A DNA stretch of 64,000 bases from an uncultured cyanobacterium (lineage in GTDB: Bacteria > Cyanobacteriota > Cyanobacteriia > PCC-6307 > Cyanobiaceae), in the NCBI GenBank assembly GCA_903871775.1, contig CAIQIA010000027.1, positions 124,001 through 188,000 on the forward strand, given 5' to 3'. Every line of letters begins with the position of its first letter. The stretch's first letter is position 1. Of the stretch, positions 36,421-43,867 are shown piece after piece. A model generated the notes under the pieces. It ran no database searches. It was not told the DNA's origin and was given only the letters and a program-made list of their open reading frames with translations. Both the position numbers and the translations under genes were made by a program.

Positions 36421-36434
36421 AGTACGGATGTACT
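36421..36434. promoter_or_regulatory. LexA-box-like palindrome AGTACGGATGTACT
   Basis: AGTAC-GGAT-GTACT is a perfect inverted repeat with the arms and spacing of the cyanobacterial LexA operator (AGTAC-N4-GTACT type). It overlaps a plus-strand TACAGT that could be a -10 box and lies between the divergent starts of DUF92 (36405, minus) and the small exported protein (36440, plus). SOS-type control of either gene is inferred, not shown. Confidence 0.55.
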
Positions 36435-36439
36435 GCCTG

Positions 36440-36706
36440 ATGGTCGTGGCGGCGTTTCTTCTGGTCGGGGTCGGTGACGTGGTCGCGGTGGCGGCGCCGC
36501 GTCAGCCGCCTTACCTCGCCCGGGTGATCTGCTGTGAGGGTGGCGCCCGCAGCGCCGAACCCTCCCTGCTGCAGGTGGTGCGCGACGGCGACCTGGCCGT
36601 GCTGACCATCAACGCCGACTGGGTGCTGGACCGGCTGCCGGGGGCAGCGCCGGTGATGTTGCGCAGCCCTACGGAACCGCCGGGAGGGGGGACGGCGCAG
36701 GGATAA
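36440..36706 (+). CDS. Small exported hypothetical protein behind a LexA-like box
   Basis: This 88-aa protein starts at the ATG at 36440 (MVVAAFLLVGVGDVVAVAAPR); an ATG at 36428 would put the start inside the LexA-like palindrome. The N-terminus is a probable signal peptide with cleavage near AVAA. The mature part has a CC pair (RVICCEGGARSAEPS), LLQVVRDGDLAVLTINADWVLD and a Pro/Gly-rich tail. No family is recognised. It is seen in the ORF track only as the tail of a long antisense frame. Followed 24 bases later by a Pro/Ala-rich protein gene. Confidence 0.5.
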   Translation: MVVAAFLLVGVGDVVAVAAPRQPPYLARVICCEGGARSAEPSLLQVVRDGDLAVLTINADWVLDRLPGAAPVMLRSPTEPPGGGTAQG

Positions 36707-36730
36707 TCGCGGCAGATCCGGCCCTGTTCC

Positions 36731-37174
36731 ATGGTGTTCCAGAAGCTGTTCGGGGGTGAGCGCAAGCCCTTCCTGGAACTGTCGGACGCTGGGGCGGACC
36801 GGCAGGTGACCACGGTGGCACCAGTCGCGAAGGCCGTGCCCCCAGCTGCAGCCCCGGCGAAGGCCGCGGCTCCGGACACCATCTCGGTGCCTGTGGGTGC
36901 CGCAGCGACGGCCCCTGCCGCGGCTGTCCTGGCAGCTGCCGCTCCCTCACCAGCGGCCACCCCGGCCGCCCAGCCCTCCCTCACCACCGCCGAGGCGCTG
37001 GCGGCGGAGCGGGCGGCGGCCCAGAAGGCTGAAGTGCCCAGGGAGCTGACCACCTTCGCGGCCGAACTGCTGAACCCCGCCCAGGCCCTGCCGAGGGGCA
37101 GGCGTCGTCCTGGGGCGAACCTGGCGCCGTTCAGGGACCTGGCCTCGTCCCTGCGGGGCGGGGGCGGTCGCTGA
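36731..37174 (+). CDS. Ala/Pro-rich hypothetical protein
   Basis: The 147-aa protein has a short conserved-looking N-terminus (MVFQKLFGGERKPFLELSD), then about 70 residues of Ala/Pro-rich linker, then a helix (LTTAEALAAERAAAQKAEVPRELTTFAAELLNP) and an Arg-rich end (GRRRPGANLAPFRDLASSL). The architecture suggests two short interaction motifs joined by a flexible arm. The function is unknown. The 3' end overlaps rsmE by 44 bases. Confidence 0.6.
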   Translation: MVFQKLFGGERKPFLELSDAGADRQVTTVAPVAKAVPPAAAPAKAAAPDTISVPVGAAATAPAAAVLAAAAPSPAATPAAQPSLTTAEALAAERAAAQKAEVPRELTTFAAELLNPAQALPRGRRRPGANLAPFRDLASSLRGGGGR

Positions 37175-37901
37175 CGCGGAACTGGCTGAGAAGCGTCAGG
37201 GCCGCCACGGCCGCCGTGGACGACCGAAGGATGGTGGGCCCGAGGCTGACGGGCTGCCAGCCAGCGGCCAGGGCCAGGGACTCCTCCTGCGGTGACCAGC
37301 CCCCTTCGGGACCGCAGGCGATCAGCCAGGCGGCATCTCCGCTGGCGTCGGCTCGCTGCAGCTCGTCGAGCAGAGGTGGAATGCCCTCCCGGCGGGTCAG
37401 GCAGAGCCAACGGCGCTCCTGGGGGCCAGCGACGGCGGCGAGGGCCGTCCGGGCCGGAGTGACGTCACCAAGCCGGGGCAACCAGAGCCGCTCGCATTGC
37501 TCACTGGCTTCCCGAAGCAGACTCCCCCAGCGGGGAGCACGGCCCGAGGATGTCACCGGCGGACTCCGGTCGGCCTGCAGGGGAACCAGGTGATCCACCC
37601 CCAGTTCCGTCGCCATCCGCAGCAGCACATCAAAATCCCTGCGCACAAGCGCCGCCAGCAGCCCGAGCTGCGGCATGGGCAGTGGCGCCGGCGGCTGCGA
37701 GGGTCCCAGGTCCGCCCGGCCGCCCGGCCGCAACGTGGCCTCGCACAAGCCGCCGGCGCCATCGATCACCGTGAAGCCCTCACCGGCGCGGAGACGCAGC
37801 ACCCGTTCCAGGTAATGCCGTTCGGCCTCAGTGAGGACCAGAGCCCCACCGCTGGCCCTGAGACGGTCGGGTGGGATCAGAAGCCGCCGCTGTTCGGCCA
37901 T
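37131..37901 (-). CDS. rsmE: 16S rRNA (U1498-N3) methyltransferase
   Basis: RsmE methylates U1498 of 16S rRNA. This SPOUT-family protein (256 aa) begins with a PUA-like domain (RRLLIPPDRLRASGG, EAERHYLERVLRLRAGEGFTVIDG). The knotted SAM-binding domain has KATELGV-like MATELGVDHLVPLQADRS, LIACGPEGGWSPQEES and SLGPTILRSSTAAVAALTLL. All the family motifs are present. It is followed downstream by the Ala/Pro-rich gene tail to tail. Confidence 0.92.
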   Translation of the reverse strand: MAEQRRLLIPPDRLRASGGALVLTEAERHYLERVLRLRAGEGFTVIDGAGGLCEATLRPGGRADLGPSQPPAPLPMPQLGLLAALVRRDFDVLLRMATELGVDHLVPLQADRSPPVTSSGRAPRWGSLLREASEQCERLWLPRLGDVTPARTALAAVAGPQERRWLCLTRREGIPPLLDELQRADASGDAAWLIACGPEGGWSPQEESLALAAGWQPVSLGPTILRSSTAAVAALTLLSQFRVSDRPRPAGTRPGP

Positions 37902-37910
37902 CGCGGGGCC

Positions 37911-38354
37911 TCAGTCGGCGAAGAAGCGCTCGTCGCCGGCATCCGCCGGCCAGTCCTCGTTGATGCCGCCGATCCTGAACTCCTCGATCGGCACCAGATC
38001 GCGGTCAAGGCCCCGCAGGGCGTTGATCAGCAGATCCAGGGCCACGCCATCGCTGGTGCCCAGATCGGCCCAGATGCGGGCCCATTCGCCGCGGTATTCC
38101 ATCGTGCCCAGGTTGTGCATCAGCGCCTGCAGGCCCCCATCGGCACCATCGTTGTCGTAGGCCATCCAGCTGATGTCGGCCCCCTGGTCATGGACCTGCA
38201 GGTTCTCGGCATTGCAGGCCCCCAGACGGCCGAGGAAGTACCAGCTGTTGAAGACCTCCTCCAGGTACTGACGCTCCCCCGCTCCGGGGACATGGGGAAA
38301 ACGAAGCCAGAACCAGCAATCGAAGGGGTCGAACTCGCGGACGTGAACCAGCAT
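37911..38354 (-). CDS. DUF3531 family protein
   Basis: This 147-aa protein matches the cyanobacterial and plastid DUF3531 family along its whole length: VREFDPFDCWFWLRF, QYLEEVFNSWYFLGRLGACNAENLQV, SWMAYDNDGADGGLQALMHNLGTMEYRGEW, then DLGTSDGVALDLLINALRGL and GGINEDWP. It is soluble and acidic; the biochemical role is unknown. It lies nine bases upstream of rsmE on the same strand and is divergent from the ABC ATPase gene. Confidence 0.85.
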   Translation of the reverse strand: MLVHVREFDPFDCWFWLRFPHVPGAGERQYLEEVFNSWYFLGRLGACNAENLQVHDQGADISWMAYDNDGADGGLQALMHNLGTMEYRGEWARIWADLGTSDGVALDLLINALRGLDRDLVPIEEFRIGGINEDWPADAGDERFFAD

Positions 38355-38392
38355 GCGTTCAAGCTAAGGGGCGGTGGCAGGGGCAGGGAGGA

Positions 38393-39043
38393 ATGCTGGA
38401 GCTCGAGGGAATCGGCTACCACCCGGCGACCGCCGCCGCGCCGGTGCTGCAGGACGTGAGCCTGCGGCTCGAGCGGGGTGAACCGGGCCTGGTGGCCGGC
38501 CGCAGCGGTTCCGGCAAGAGCACCCTCCTCGACATCATCGCCGGTCTGGCCCGCCAGGATCGCGGTCGCATCCTCTGGCAGGGGCAGGCGACCACCCCGC
38601 GGGAACGGCGCTGGCTGTGCGGACTGGTGTTTCAGTTTCCGGAACGGCACTTTCTTGGCCTCAGCGTCGGCCAGGAGCTGCGGATCGGCCATCGGCGGCT
38701 GCCGACCGAACGGCTGCAGGGGGCCCTGGAACGGGTGGGGCTGGGGCAGGTGCCGCTCCAGCAGCCCCCGGAGCAGCTGAGCGGCGGGCAGCAGCGGCGG
38801 CTGGCCCTGGCGGTGCAGCTGCTGCGGGATCCGCCGGTGCTGCTGCTCGATGAACCCACCGCCGGGCTCGACTGGTCAGTGCGGCGGGACTTGATCGAAC
38901 TGCTGCGGGATCTGGCCCGGGAACGGCTGCTGCTGCTGGTCACCCACGAGCCGGAATGCTTCGAGGGGCTGATGAACCACCGCTGGCGCCTGGTGGGGGG
39001 GCGCTGCGTACGATTCGACCAGTCCCTCCCCGACCATGCCTGA
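38393..39043 (+). CDS. ABC transporter ATP-binding protein (ECF/CbiO-like)
   Basis: This is a stand-alone ATPase (216 aa): Walker [20 protein letters not shown]-loop [19 protein letters not shown], signature [18 protein letters not shown], Walker [16 protein letters not shown] and H-loop [15 protein letters not shown] in the Q-loop and the short length resemble energy-coupling-factor ATPases. No membrane partner is adjacent. The last eight bases overlap hslO. Confidence 0.85.
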   Translation: MLELEGIGYHPATAAAPVLQDVSLRLERGEPGLVAGRSGSGKSTLLDIIAGLARQDRGRILWQGQATTPRERRWLCGLVFQFPERHFLGLSVGQELRIGHRRLPTERLQGALERVGLGQVPLQQPPEQLSGGQQRRLALAVQLLRDPPVLLLDEPTAGLDWSVRRDLIELLRDLARERLLLLVTHEPECFEGLMNHRWRLVGGRCVRFDQSLPDHA

Positions 39044-39938
39044 CCAGTTGGTCCGTGCCACAGCAGTCGGTGGCGGCATCCGGCTTGTGGCCGTGAGGAC
39101 CACGGTCACGACCCGTTACGCCCGCCGCCGCCACGGGCTGTCGTACCTGACCAGCGCCCTGCTGGGGCGGGCGATGACCGCCGGACTGCTGCTGGCCAGC
39201 TCGATGAAGGTGGCCCACGGCCGGGTGAACCTGCGCATCCAGGCCGATGGCCCCCTCCAGGGACTGACCGTCGATGCCGGCCGGGATGGCACCGTGCGGG
39301 GCCGGGTCGGTCGGCCCGATCTGGAGCTGGCGCCGATCGGGGAGGTTCCCCGCTTCGACTTCCCCGGCGCCGTGGGCCAGGGCTATCTGCACGTGGTCAG
39401 GGATGAGGGCAGCGGCCCGCCTTACAGCAGCACCGTTGAACTGGTGAGCGGCTGCATCGGCGACGACGTCGCCTCGTACCTGCTGCATTCCGAACAGACC
39501 CCCTCCGCCCTGTTCGTGGGCGAAACCATCGACAGCAGCGGCATCCGCAGCTGCGGCGGCCTGCTGGTGCAGGTGCTGCCCCGGGCGGCCCGGGAGCCGG
39601 CCCTGGTGGCGCTGCTGGAGGAGCGCTGCAGCGAGATCCGCGATTTCAGCCAGCGGCTGCACCGCTGCGGCGACGACCTGCGGGACCTGCTGGAGGCGGT
39701 CTTTCCCGATCTCGATCCCGTCATCGACGCCGACCAGGCCTGTCAGGCGGTGACCTTCCATTGCCCCTGCACCCGCCGCCGCAGCCTGGCGGCCCTGAAG
39801 CTGCTGGGGAGTGAGCAGCTGACGGAGATGATCCAGAAGGACGGCGGTGCCGAGCTCACGTGCCACTTCTGCAACGAGACCTACCAGGTCAGCAGCAGCG
39901 AACTGGAGGACCTGATCAGCGAACTCGAGGCCGCCTGA
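39036..39938 (+). CDS. hslO: 33 kDa redox-regulated chaperonin (Hsp33)
   Basis: Hsp33 holds unfolding proteins when oxidised. The 300-aa protein has the N-terminal domain [18 protein letters not shown] and [23 protein letters not shown], and the zinc redox switch at the C-terminus: [12 protein letters not shown] (CxC) and [13 protein letters not shown] (CxxC). All four zinc Cys residues are present, so it should be fully redox-active. It starts eight bases inside the ABC ATPase gene. Confidence 0.94.
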   Translation: MPDQLVRATAVGGGIRLVAVRTTVTTRYARRRHGLSYLTSALLGRAMTAGLLLASSMKVAHGRVNLRIQADGPLQGLTVDAGRDGTVRGRVGRPDLELAPIGEVPRFDFPGAVGQGYLHVVRDEGSGPPYSSTVELVSGCIGDDVASYLLHSEQTPSALFVGETIDSSGIRSCGGLLVQVLPRAAREPALVALLEERCSEIRDFSQRLHRCGDDLRDLLEAVFPDLDPVIDADQACQAVTFHCPCTRRRSLAALKLLGSEQLTEMIQKDGGAELTCHFCNETYQVSSSELEDLISELEAA

Positions 39939-39945
39939 GGGCCGA

Positions 39946-40635
39946 TCAGGCCAGCAGAAGGCTGCCGAGCAGGAGCAGCAACAGGGCCGGGATGCCCTGC
40001 CACTGGACGGCCGTGAGGGGCAGCGGCAGGGCACTGAGGGGCAGGGCCAGCAGGCCCCCCAGCAACAGGCCGACGGTGAGCAGGCTGAAGGCCCAGCCGA
40101 TGGAGGGGAAGAAACGCCCGCTGCGGCGGTTGAGCGCCAGGGCACAGCCAAGGGTGGCCAGAGCCAGCAGCAGTTCCGCCGCCCCGGCGGCGCCACCGAG
40201 AAGCAGATGGGCCAGCAACAGCCCCCCCAGGCCGGCCAGGGGTTGCCAGAGCTGGGGGCCGGAGGCCAGGGCCAGGGTCGGTGGCCGCAGGCGCCAGCTG
40301 GGCCGCGGCAGGTTGGGCAGGGCAGACAGCACCGGCAGGCTCGGAGGCTGGCCAGGGGTCGACGGCGCCACCGCTTCCCGTTTGGAGGCGCTGGCTGCCG
40401 CACCGGTGAGCTGACCCAGCTGCCGCTCCCGGAGCCGCAGCATCAGCACCGCGTCGAAGGCGGCCTCAACGCGGGCGCGGGCCATGGCATCGTCCGGCGG
40501 CAGGGCGGAGAGGCGTTCATCCCGGGCCTGCTGCACCAGCTCGAAACCGGCCTCATGGTCGATGCCGAGAAGCGCGAAGGGATCGGCGCCATCCGAGGGG
40601 GAAGGCGGCTGTGGCGGTACGGTGCCCTGGGCCAT
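39946..40635 (-). CDS. CPP1-like (DUF3353) membrane co-chaperone-like protein
   Basis: The 229-aa protein starts at the ATG at 40635 (MAQGTVPPQPPSPSDGAD); the ORF-track start at 40707 lies in a small repeat. DPFALLGIDHEAGFELVQQARDERL with VEAAFDAVLMLRLRERQLG is a J-like domain without the HPD motif, as in plastid CPP1, which stabilises protochlorophyllide oxidoreductase. A linker follows, then about four membrane helices. A role in helping pigment-enzyme folding or membrane association is inferred from the plant homologue. Confidence 0.82.
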   Translation of the reverse strand: MAQGTVPPQPPSPSDGADPFALLGIDHEAGFELVQQARDERLSALPPDDAMARARVEAAFDAVLMLRLRERQLGQLTGAAASASKREAVAPSTPGQPPSLPVLSALPNLPRPSWRLRPPTLALASGPQLWQPLAGLGGLLLAHLLLGGAAGAAELLLALATLGCALALNRRSGRFFPSIGWAFSLLTVGLLLGGLLALPLSALPLPLTAVQWQGIPALLLLLLGSLLLA

Positions 40636-40709
40636 GACATGGGCCGGAATGAAGCCAGCGTATCGGCTGCGGCGCCCCCCCGGAGCCACCGACCGGCAGC
40701 ACCTCACCG

Positions 40710-40763
40710 TTCAGAACAGTGGCCCGATTCAGAAGAGTGGCGTCATTCAGAACAGTGGCGCGC
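40710..40763. repeat. Three tandem 18-bp repeats
   Basis: The unit TTCAGAA(C/G)AGTGGC plus four variable bases occurs three times in direct tandem (starting at 40710, 40728 and 40746). The third copy contains the stop codon of the 74-aa minus-strand gene; copies one and two lie just downstream of it, before the CPP1-like gene. It looks like local slippage duplication of the gene end. Confidence 0.75.
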
Positions 40764-40971
40764 CCGGCCTGTAGCCGAAGGCCTGCAGCTGCTGACCGCG
40801 GCCGCTCACGGCTTCGGCACTGATCCACTGCCGCCGCTTGAGCAACGGCAGCTGCGGGGGCAGGTGCGACCCCTCGATGACCTCGACGCTGCCATCGGCC
40901 GGGGACCTGCACAGCCGCACGTAGTCGCACCCTCCGTCAGGTCGCGGCCTGACCCACCACTGCGTGGCCAT
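40747..40971 (-). CDS. Small hypothetical protein
   Basis: This 74-aa protein starts at the ATG at 40971 (MATQWWVRPRPDGGCDYVRLC). It has a compact beta-like pattern, VEVIEGSHLPPQLPLLKRRQWISAEAV, and ends GYRPGAPLF within the third unit of an 18-bp repeat. The even composition and a full length without low complexity support a real protein; the family is unknown. It follows prfC by 55 bases on the same strand. Confidence 0.55.
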   Translation of the reverse strand: MATQWWVRPRPDGGCDYVRLCRSPADGSVEVIEGSHLPPQLPLLKRRQWISAEAVSGRGQQLQAFGYRPGAPLF

Positions 40972-41026
40972 GGTTGAAGGACCGGAACCATTTCATCCTG
41001 GCGAGGGCAGCCAGCGGCCGTGGCTG

Positions 41027-42673
41027 TCAGAGGGCGATCGGTTCCCGTCCGCTCACCACCGGCGCCACCGCCGCCAGGCCCAGATCGGGGTGGTCCTCCT
41101 GCAGCTGCTGCAGGTTCCAGTCGTTGCGAAAGAGCAGCACCGGCCGGTCCCAGGCATCGCGCATCGCCTTGCAGTTGAAGACCCGGCCGATGCGCTCCAG
41201 GGCCGGCCAGCCTCCCTCCACCCAGCGGGCCACGCTGTAGCCCAGGGGTTCGAGCCGGGTCGGCACGCCGTACTCATGCTCAAGACGGTGCTGGACCACC
41301 TCCAGCTGCAGCTGGCCGACGGCGGCGAGCACGGGGTCGCGCTTGCTCGCATCGGTGTCATAGAGAATCTGCACGGCTCCCTCCTCCCGCAGTTCGTTGA
41401 CGCCCTTGCGGAAGCTCTTGAAGGAGGAGGGATTGGGATTGCGCAACCAGGCGAAGATCTCGGGGCTGAAGCAGGGAATGCCCTCGAACTCGACGGCCGG
41501 GCCGCTGTAGAGGGTGTCACCGATGGCGAACACCCCTGGATTGTTGAGGCCGATCACATCCCCCGGAAAGGCCTCCTCCACCACCTCCCGGTCCTGGCCG
41601 AAGAGCTTCTGGGGGCGGGACAGGCGGATGGTGCGGCCACTGCGGGCGTGCTGGACCGTCATGTCCTTCTCGAACCGTCCGGAGCAGACCCGCACGAAGG
41701 CGACCCGGTCGCGATGACGGGCATCCATGTTCGCCTGCAGCTTGAAGACGAAACCGCTGAAGCCCGGCCGCAGGGGACTGACGGGGCCGTCACTGCTCTG
41801 GCGGGGGACGGGGCGCTGGGCCAGCTCGAGAAAGGCATCGAGAAAAGGACGGACGCCGAAGTTCGTCATGGCACTGCCGAAGAAGAGCGGCGTCTGCTCG
41901 CCGGCATGCACCTGCTCCAGGTCGAGGGGGGCTCCGGCCCCCTCGAGCAGGTCCAGTTCCTCGCGGGCCTGGGCCAGCAGCTCGGGCTCCACCAGGTCCG
42001 CCAGGGCTGGATCGTCGAGCGACAGCCGCCGTTCGGCCGCCTGCCGCCCCCGTTCCGCCCGCTCGAAGAGGATGACGTCATGGGTGCGACGGTCGATGAC
42101 GCCCCGGAACCGTTCACCGCTGCCGATGGGCCAGTTGACCGCCCAGGGGGCCAGCCCCAGCTCCCGTTCGATCTCATCGAGCAGCTCGAGCGGTTCCCGG
42201 CAGGGCCGGTCCATCTTGTTGATGAAGGTGAAGATCGGGATCTGCCGCATCCGGCAGACCTCGAAGAGCTTGCGGGTCTGGGGTTCGAGGCCCTTGGCCG
42301 CGTCCTCGAGCATGACCGCGTTGTCGGCGGCGGCCAGGGTCCGGTAGGTGTCCTCCGAGAAGTCCTGGTGGCCGGGGGTGTCGAGCAGGTTGATCGTGCA
42401 GCCGTCGTAGTCGAACTGCAGCACCGTTGAAGTGATCGAGATGCCCCGCTGCTTCTCCAGCTCCATCCAGTCGGACGTCACCCGCCGCTGCTCGCCCCGG
42501 GCCTTGACGGCGCCGGCCTGCTGGATCGCCCCGCCATACAGCAGCAGCTTCTCGGTGAGGGTCGTCTTGCCGGCATCCGGGTGCGAAATGATCGCGAAGT
42601 TGCGGCGGCGGGCGACGGCCTCGGCCAGGAGGGTAGGGTCGTCGCCGGCGGCGGCGCTGGGGGCACGGGTCAT
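41027..42673 (-). CDS. prfC: Peptide chain release factor 3
   Basis: RF3 is the GTPase that removes RF1/RF2 from the ribosome after termination. The ATG at 42673 ([12 protein letters not shown]) gives 548 aa; the ORF-track start is antisense to the small gene upstream. GTPase motifs are [18 protein letters not shown] (G1), [13 protein letters not shown] (G2), [14 protein letters not shown] (G3) and [13 protein letters not shown] (G4). [19 protein letters not shown] opens domain II. The RF3-specific [12 protein letters not shown]-type switch region is present ([12 protein letters not shown]). Confidence 0.94.
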   Translation of the reverse strand: MTRAPSAAAGDDPTLLAEAVARRRNFAIISHPDAGKTTLTEKLLLYGGAIQQAGAVKARGEQRRVTSDWMELEKQRGISITSTVLQFDYDGCTINLLDTPGHQDFSEDTYRTLAAADNAVMLEDAAKGLEPQTRKLFEVCRMRQIPIFTFINKMDRPCREPLELLDEIERELGLAPWAVNWPIGSGERFRGVIDRRTHDVILFERAERGRQAAERRLSLDDPALADLVEPELLAQAREELDLLEGAGAPLDLEQVHAGEQTPLFFGSAMTNFGVRPFLDAFLELAQRPVPRQSSDGPVSPLRPGFSGFVFKLQANMDARHRDRVAFVRVCSGRFEKDMTVQHARSGRTIRLSRPQKLFGQDREVVEEAFPGDVIGLNNPGVFAIGDTLYSGPAVEFEGIPCFSPEIFAWLRNPNPSSFKSFRKGVNELREEGAVQILYDTDASKRDPVLAAVGQLQLEVVQHRLEHEYGVPTRLEPLGYSVARWVEGGWPALERIGRVFNCKAMRDAWDRPVLLFRNDWNLQQLQEDHPDLGLAAVAPVVSGREPIAL

Positions 42674-42730
42674 GGCTCCAGACTGCCAGCCGGCGCCCCT
42701 TAGCGTGGTCGCTGCTGCGTCGGCGCCACC

Positions 42731-42976
42731 GTGGCCGTCACCCGTCCGGATCCCACCACCCCTTCCCAGACGGTGTTCAACAACCCCGATGGGTTCGCCA
42801 TGGCCTTCAGCGATGCCTGGGACAGCTTCGATGTGCGCCATCCGGGCCATGGCCTGACCAGGGACGAACGGCTGGAGGCGGTGATGGTCGAACTGGCCGA
42901 CCATCCCTTTCAGCGCGACTGGCCTGAGCAGGCCCGACAGCTGGCCGCCTTCCGCATGCGCCTGCTCAACTACTGA
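42731..42976 (+). CDS. Small conserved hypothetical protein
   Basis: This 81-aa protein starts at GTG 42731. [31 protein letters not shown] is followed by a helix [36 protein letters not shown]. It is acidic and probably soluble. The gene is divergent from prfC across 57 bases. I do not recognise a characterised family, but the composition is protein-like throughout. Confidence 0.65.
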   Translation: MAVTRPDPTTPSQTVFNNPDGFAMAFSDAWDSFDVRHPGHGLTRDERLEAVMVELADHPFQRDWPEQARQLAAFRMRLLNY

Positions 42977-43005
42977 TCCCCGGCGCCCCTGCGGATCAGG
43001 GGAGG

Positions 43006-43692
43006 TCAGGACTCCAGGGAGGTCCCGTAGGCCGTGCCGTCGGCAGGCCGGCGGATGCCCAGCTCCCGGCGCCAGTCGCTGACGCTGCGCTCCCAGCCGT
43101 CCTCCCAGCGCACGGCCGCCAGGGGGGCCGCCTCGAAGCCGATGGCGGTGCCATGGCTGATGGCGGCACTGAGGGCTCCATAGCTGGGGGGGTCCAGGCG
43201 GAAGCGGCTCAGCTGGGCCGCATGCAGCAGGGCCACGTAGGCCGGAAATCCCGTCTGGCAGGCGGTCATCGCCAGCACACCACTCTCACCCTCGGGAGAC
43301 GTGGCGAAGCCACCGATTACATGGTGCAGATCATGGGTGGTGGCGATGCGCTGGGTCAGCCAGTGGGCGTCGGAGTGGATCGGCCGGGGGCGGAAGAACT
43401 CAGGGTCGTAGCCCAGGGACAGGATCAGCTGGGCATAGGTGTGGCCCAGGCTGCCGGCGGGGAGCTGCCTGAGCCTGTCGATGTCGGGTTGGAGGGGTGG
43501 AAAGCGCGCATCCATCAGCGCCGCCCCGCCTGGCAGGGCACGGAACCGCCCCACACAGGCCTCCATCTGGGGGGTGTCGAGAAAACTGTCGACAAGATCG
43601 GCGATCTGGGCCAGGGCGCCCTGGTGGCGCCCAACCGCCACGACCCGCCGCAGCTGATCAAGGGCCTGCAGGAGCTCCCGGAAGCGGGCCAT
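43006..43692 (-). CDS. COQ4 family protein (quinone biosynthesis-like)
   Basis: This 228-aa protein matches COQ4, which in eukaryotes is needed for ubiquinone synthesis and acts on the C1 position of the ring. The metal motif HDxxH-x11-E is intact ([19 protein letters not shown]). It is flanked by [18 protein letters not shown] upstream and [22 protein letters not shown] downstream, as in other members. Cyanobacteria make plastoquinone and phylloquinone rather than ubiquinone, so a role in plastoquinone ring modification is a reasonable inference. It is divergent from nrdJ. Confidence 0.85.
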   Translation of the reverse strand: MARFRELLQALDQLRRVVAVGRHQGALAQIADLVDSFLDTPQMEACVGRFRALPGGAALMDARFPPLQPDIDRLRQLPAGSLGHTYAQLILSLGYDPEFFRPRPIHSDAHWLTQRIATTHDLHHVIGGFATSPEGESGVLAMTACQTGFPAYVALLHAAQLSRFRLDPPSYGALSAAISHGTAIGFEAAPLAAVRWEDGWERSVSDWRRELGIRRPADGTAYGTSLES

Positions 43693-43849
43693 GGGATCAG
43701 GGCCGCGACGGGGGCGGCCGCAGGGGATGCAGCCCCTTGCTAGCCAGGCCAGCTAGCGACGGCCGGTGCCGTTGACCGCCGCCCGTGTTCAGATCGCGGG
43801 CCGGCATCCTGCCCCTACCACCCCCTGTGGCGTATTAGCTTCGCTCCAC

Positions 43850-43865
43850 CTACCAGATCTAGTGC
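43850..43865. promoter_or_regulatory. NrdR-box-like site upstream of nrdJ
   Basis: CTACCAGATCTAGTGC matches all core positions of the NrdR box (acaCwAtATaTwGtgt: C.A.AT.T.G). It lies just before the GTG start at 43868. A weaker match, CCACCCCCTGTGGCGT at 43818-43833, lies 32 bases upstream, close to the three-turn spacing usual for paired NrdR boxes. NrdR represses ribonucleotide reductase genes in many bacteria. Confidence 0.5.
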
Positions 43866-43867
43866 CG

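Noticed and set aside
43693-43867. Cobalamin riboswitch upstream of B12-dependent nrdJ
   Set aside because: I looked for a B12-box-like GCCACTG and surrounding helices and found none; the NrdR-like box explains the region better.
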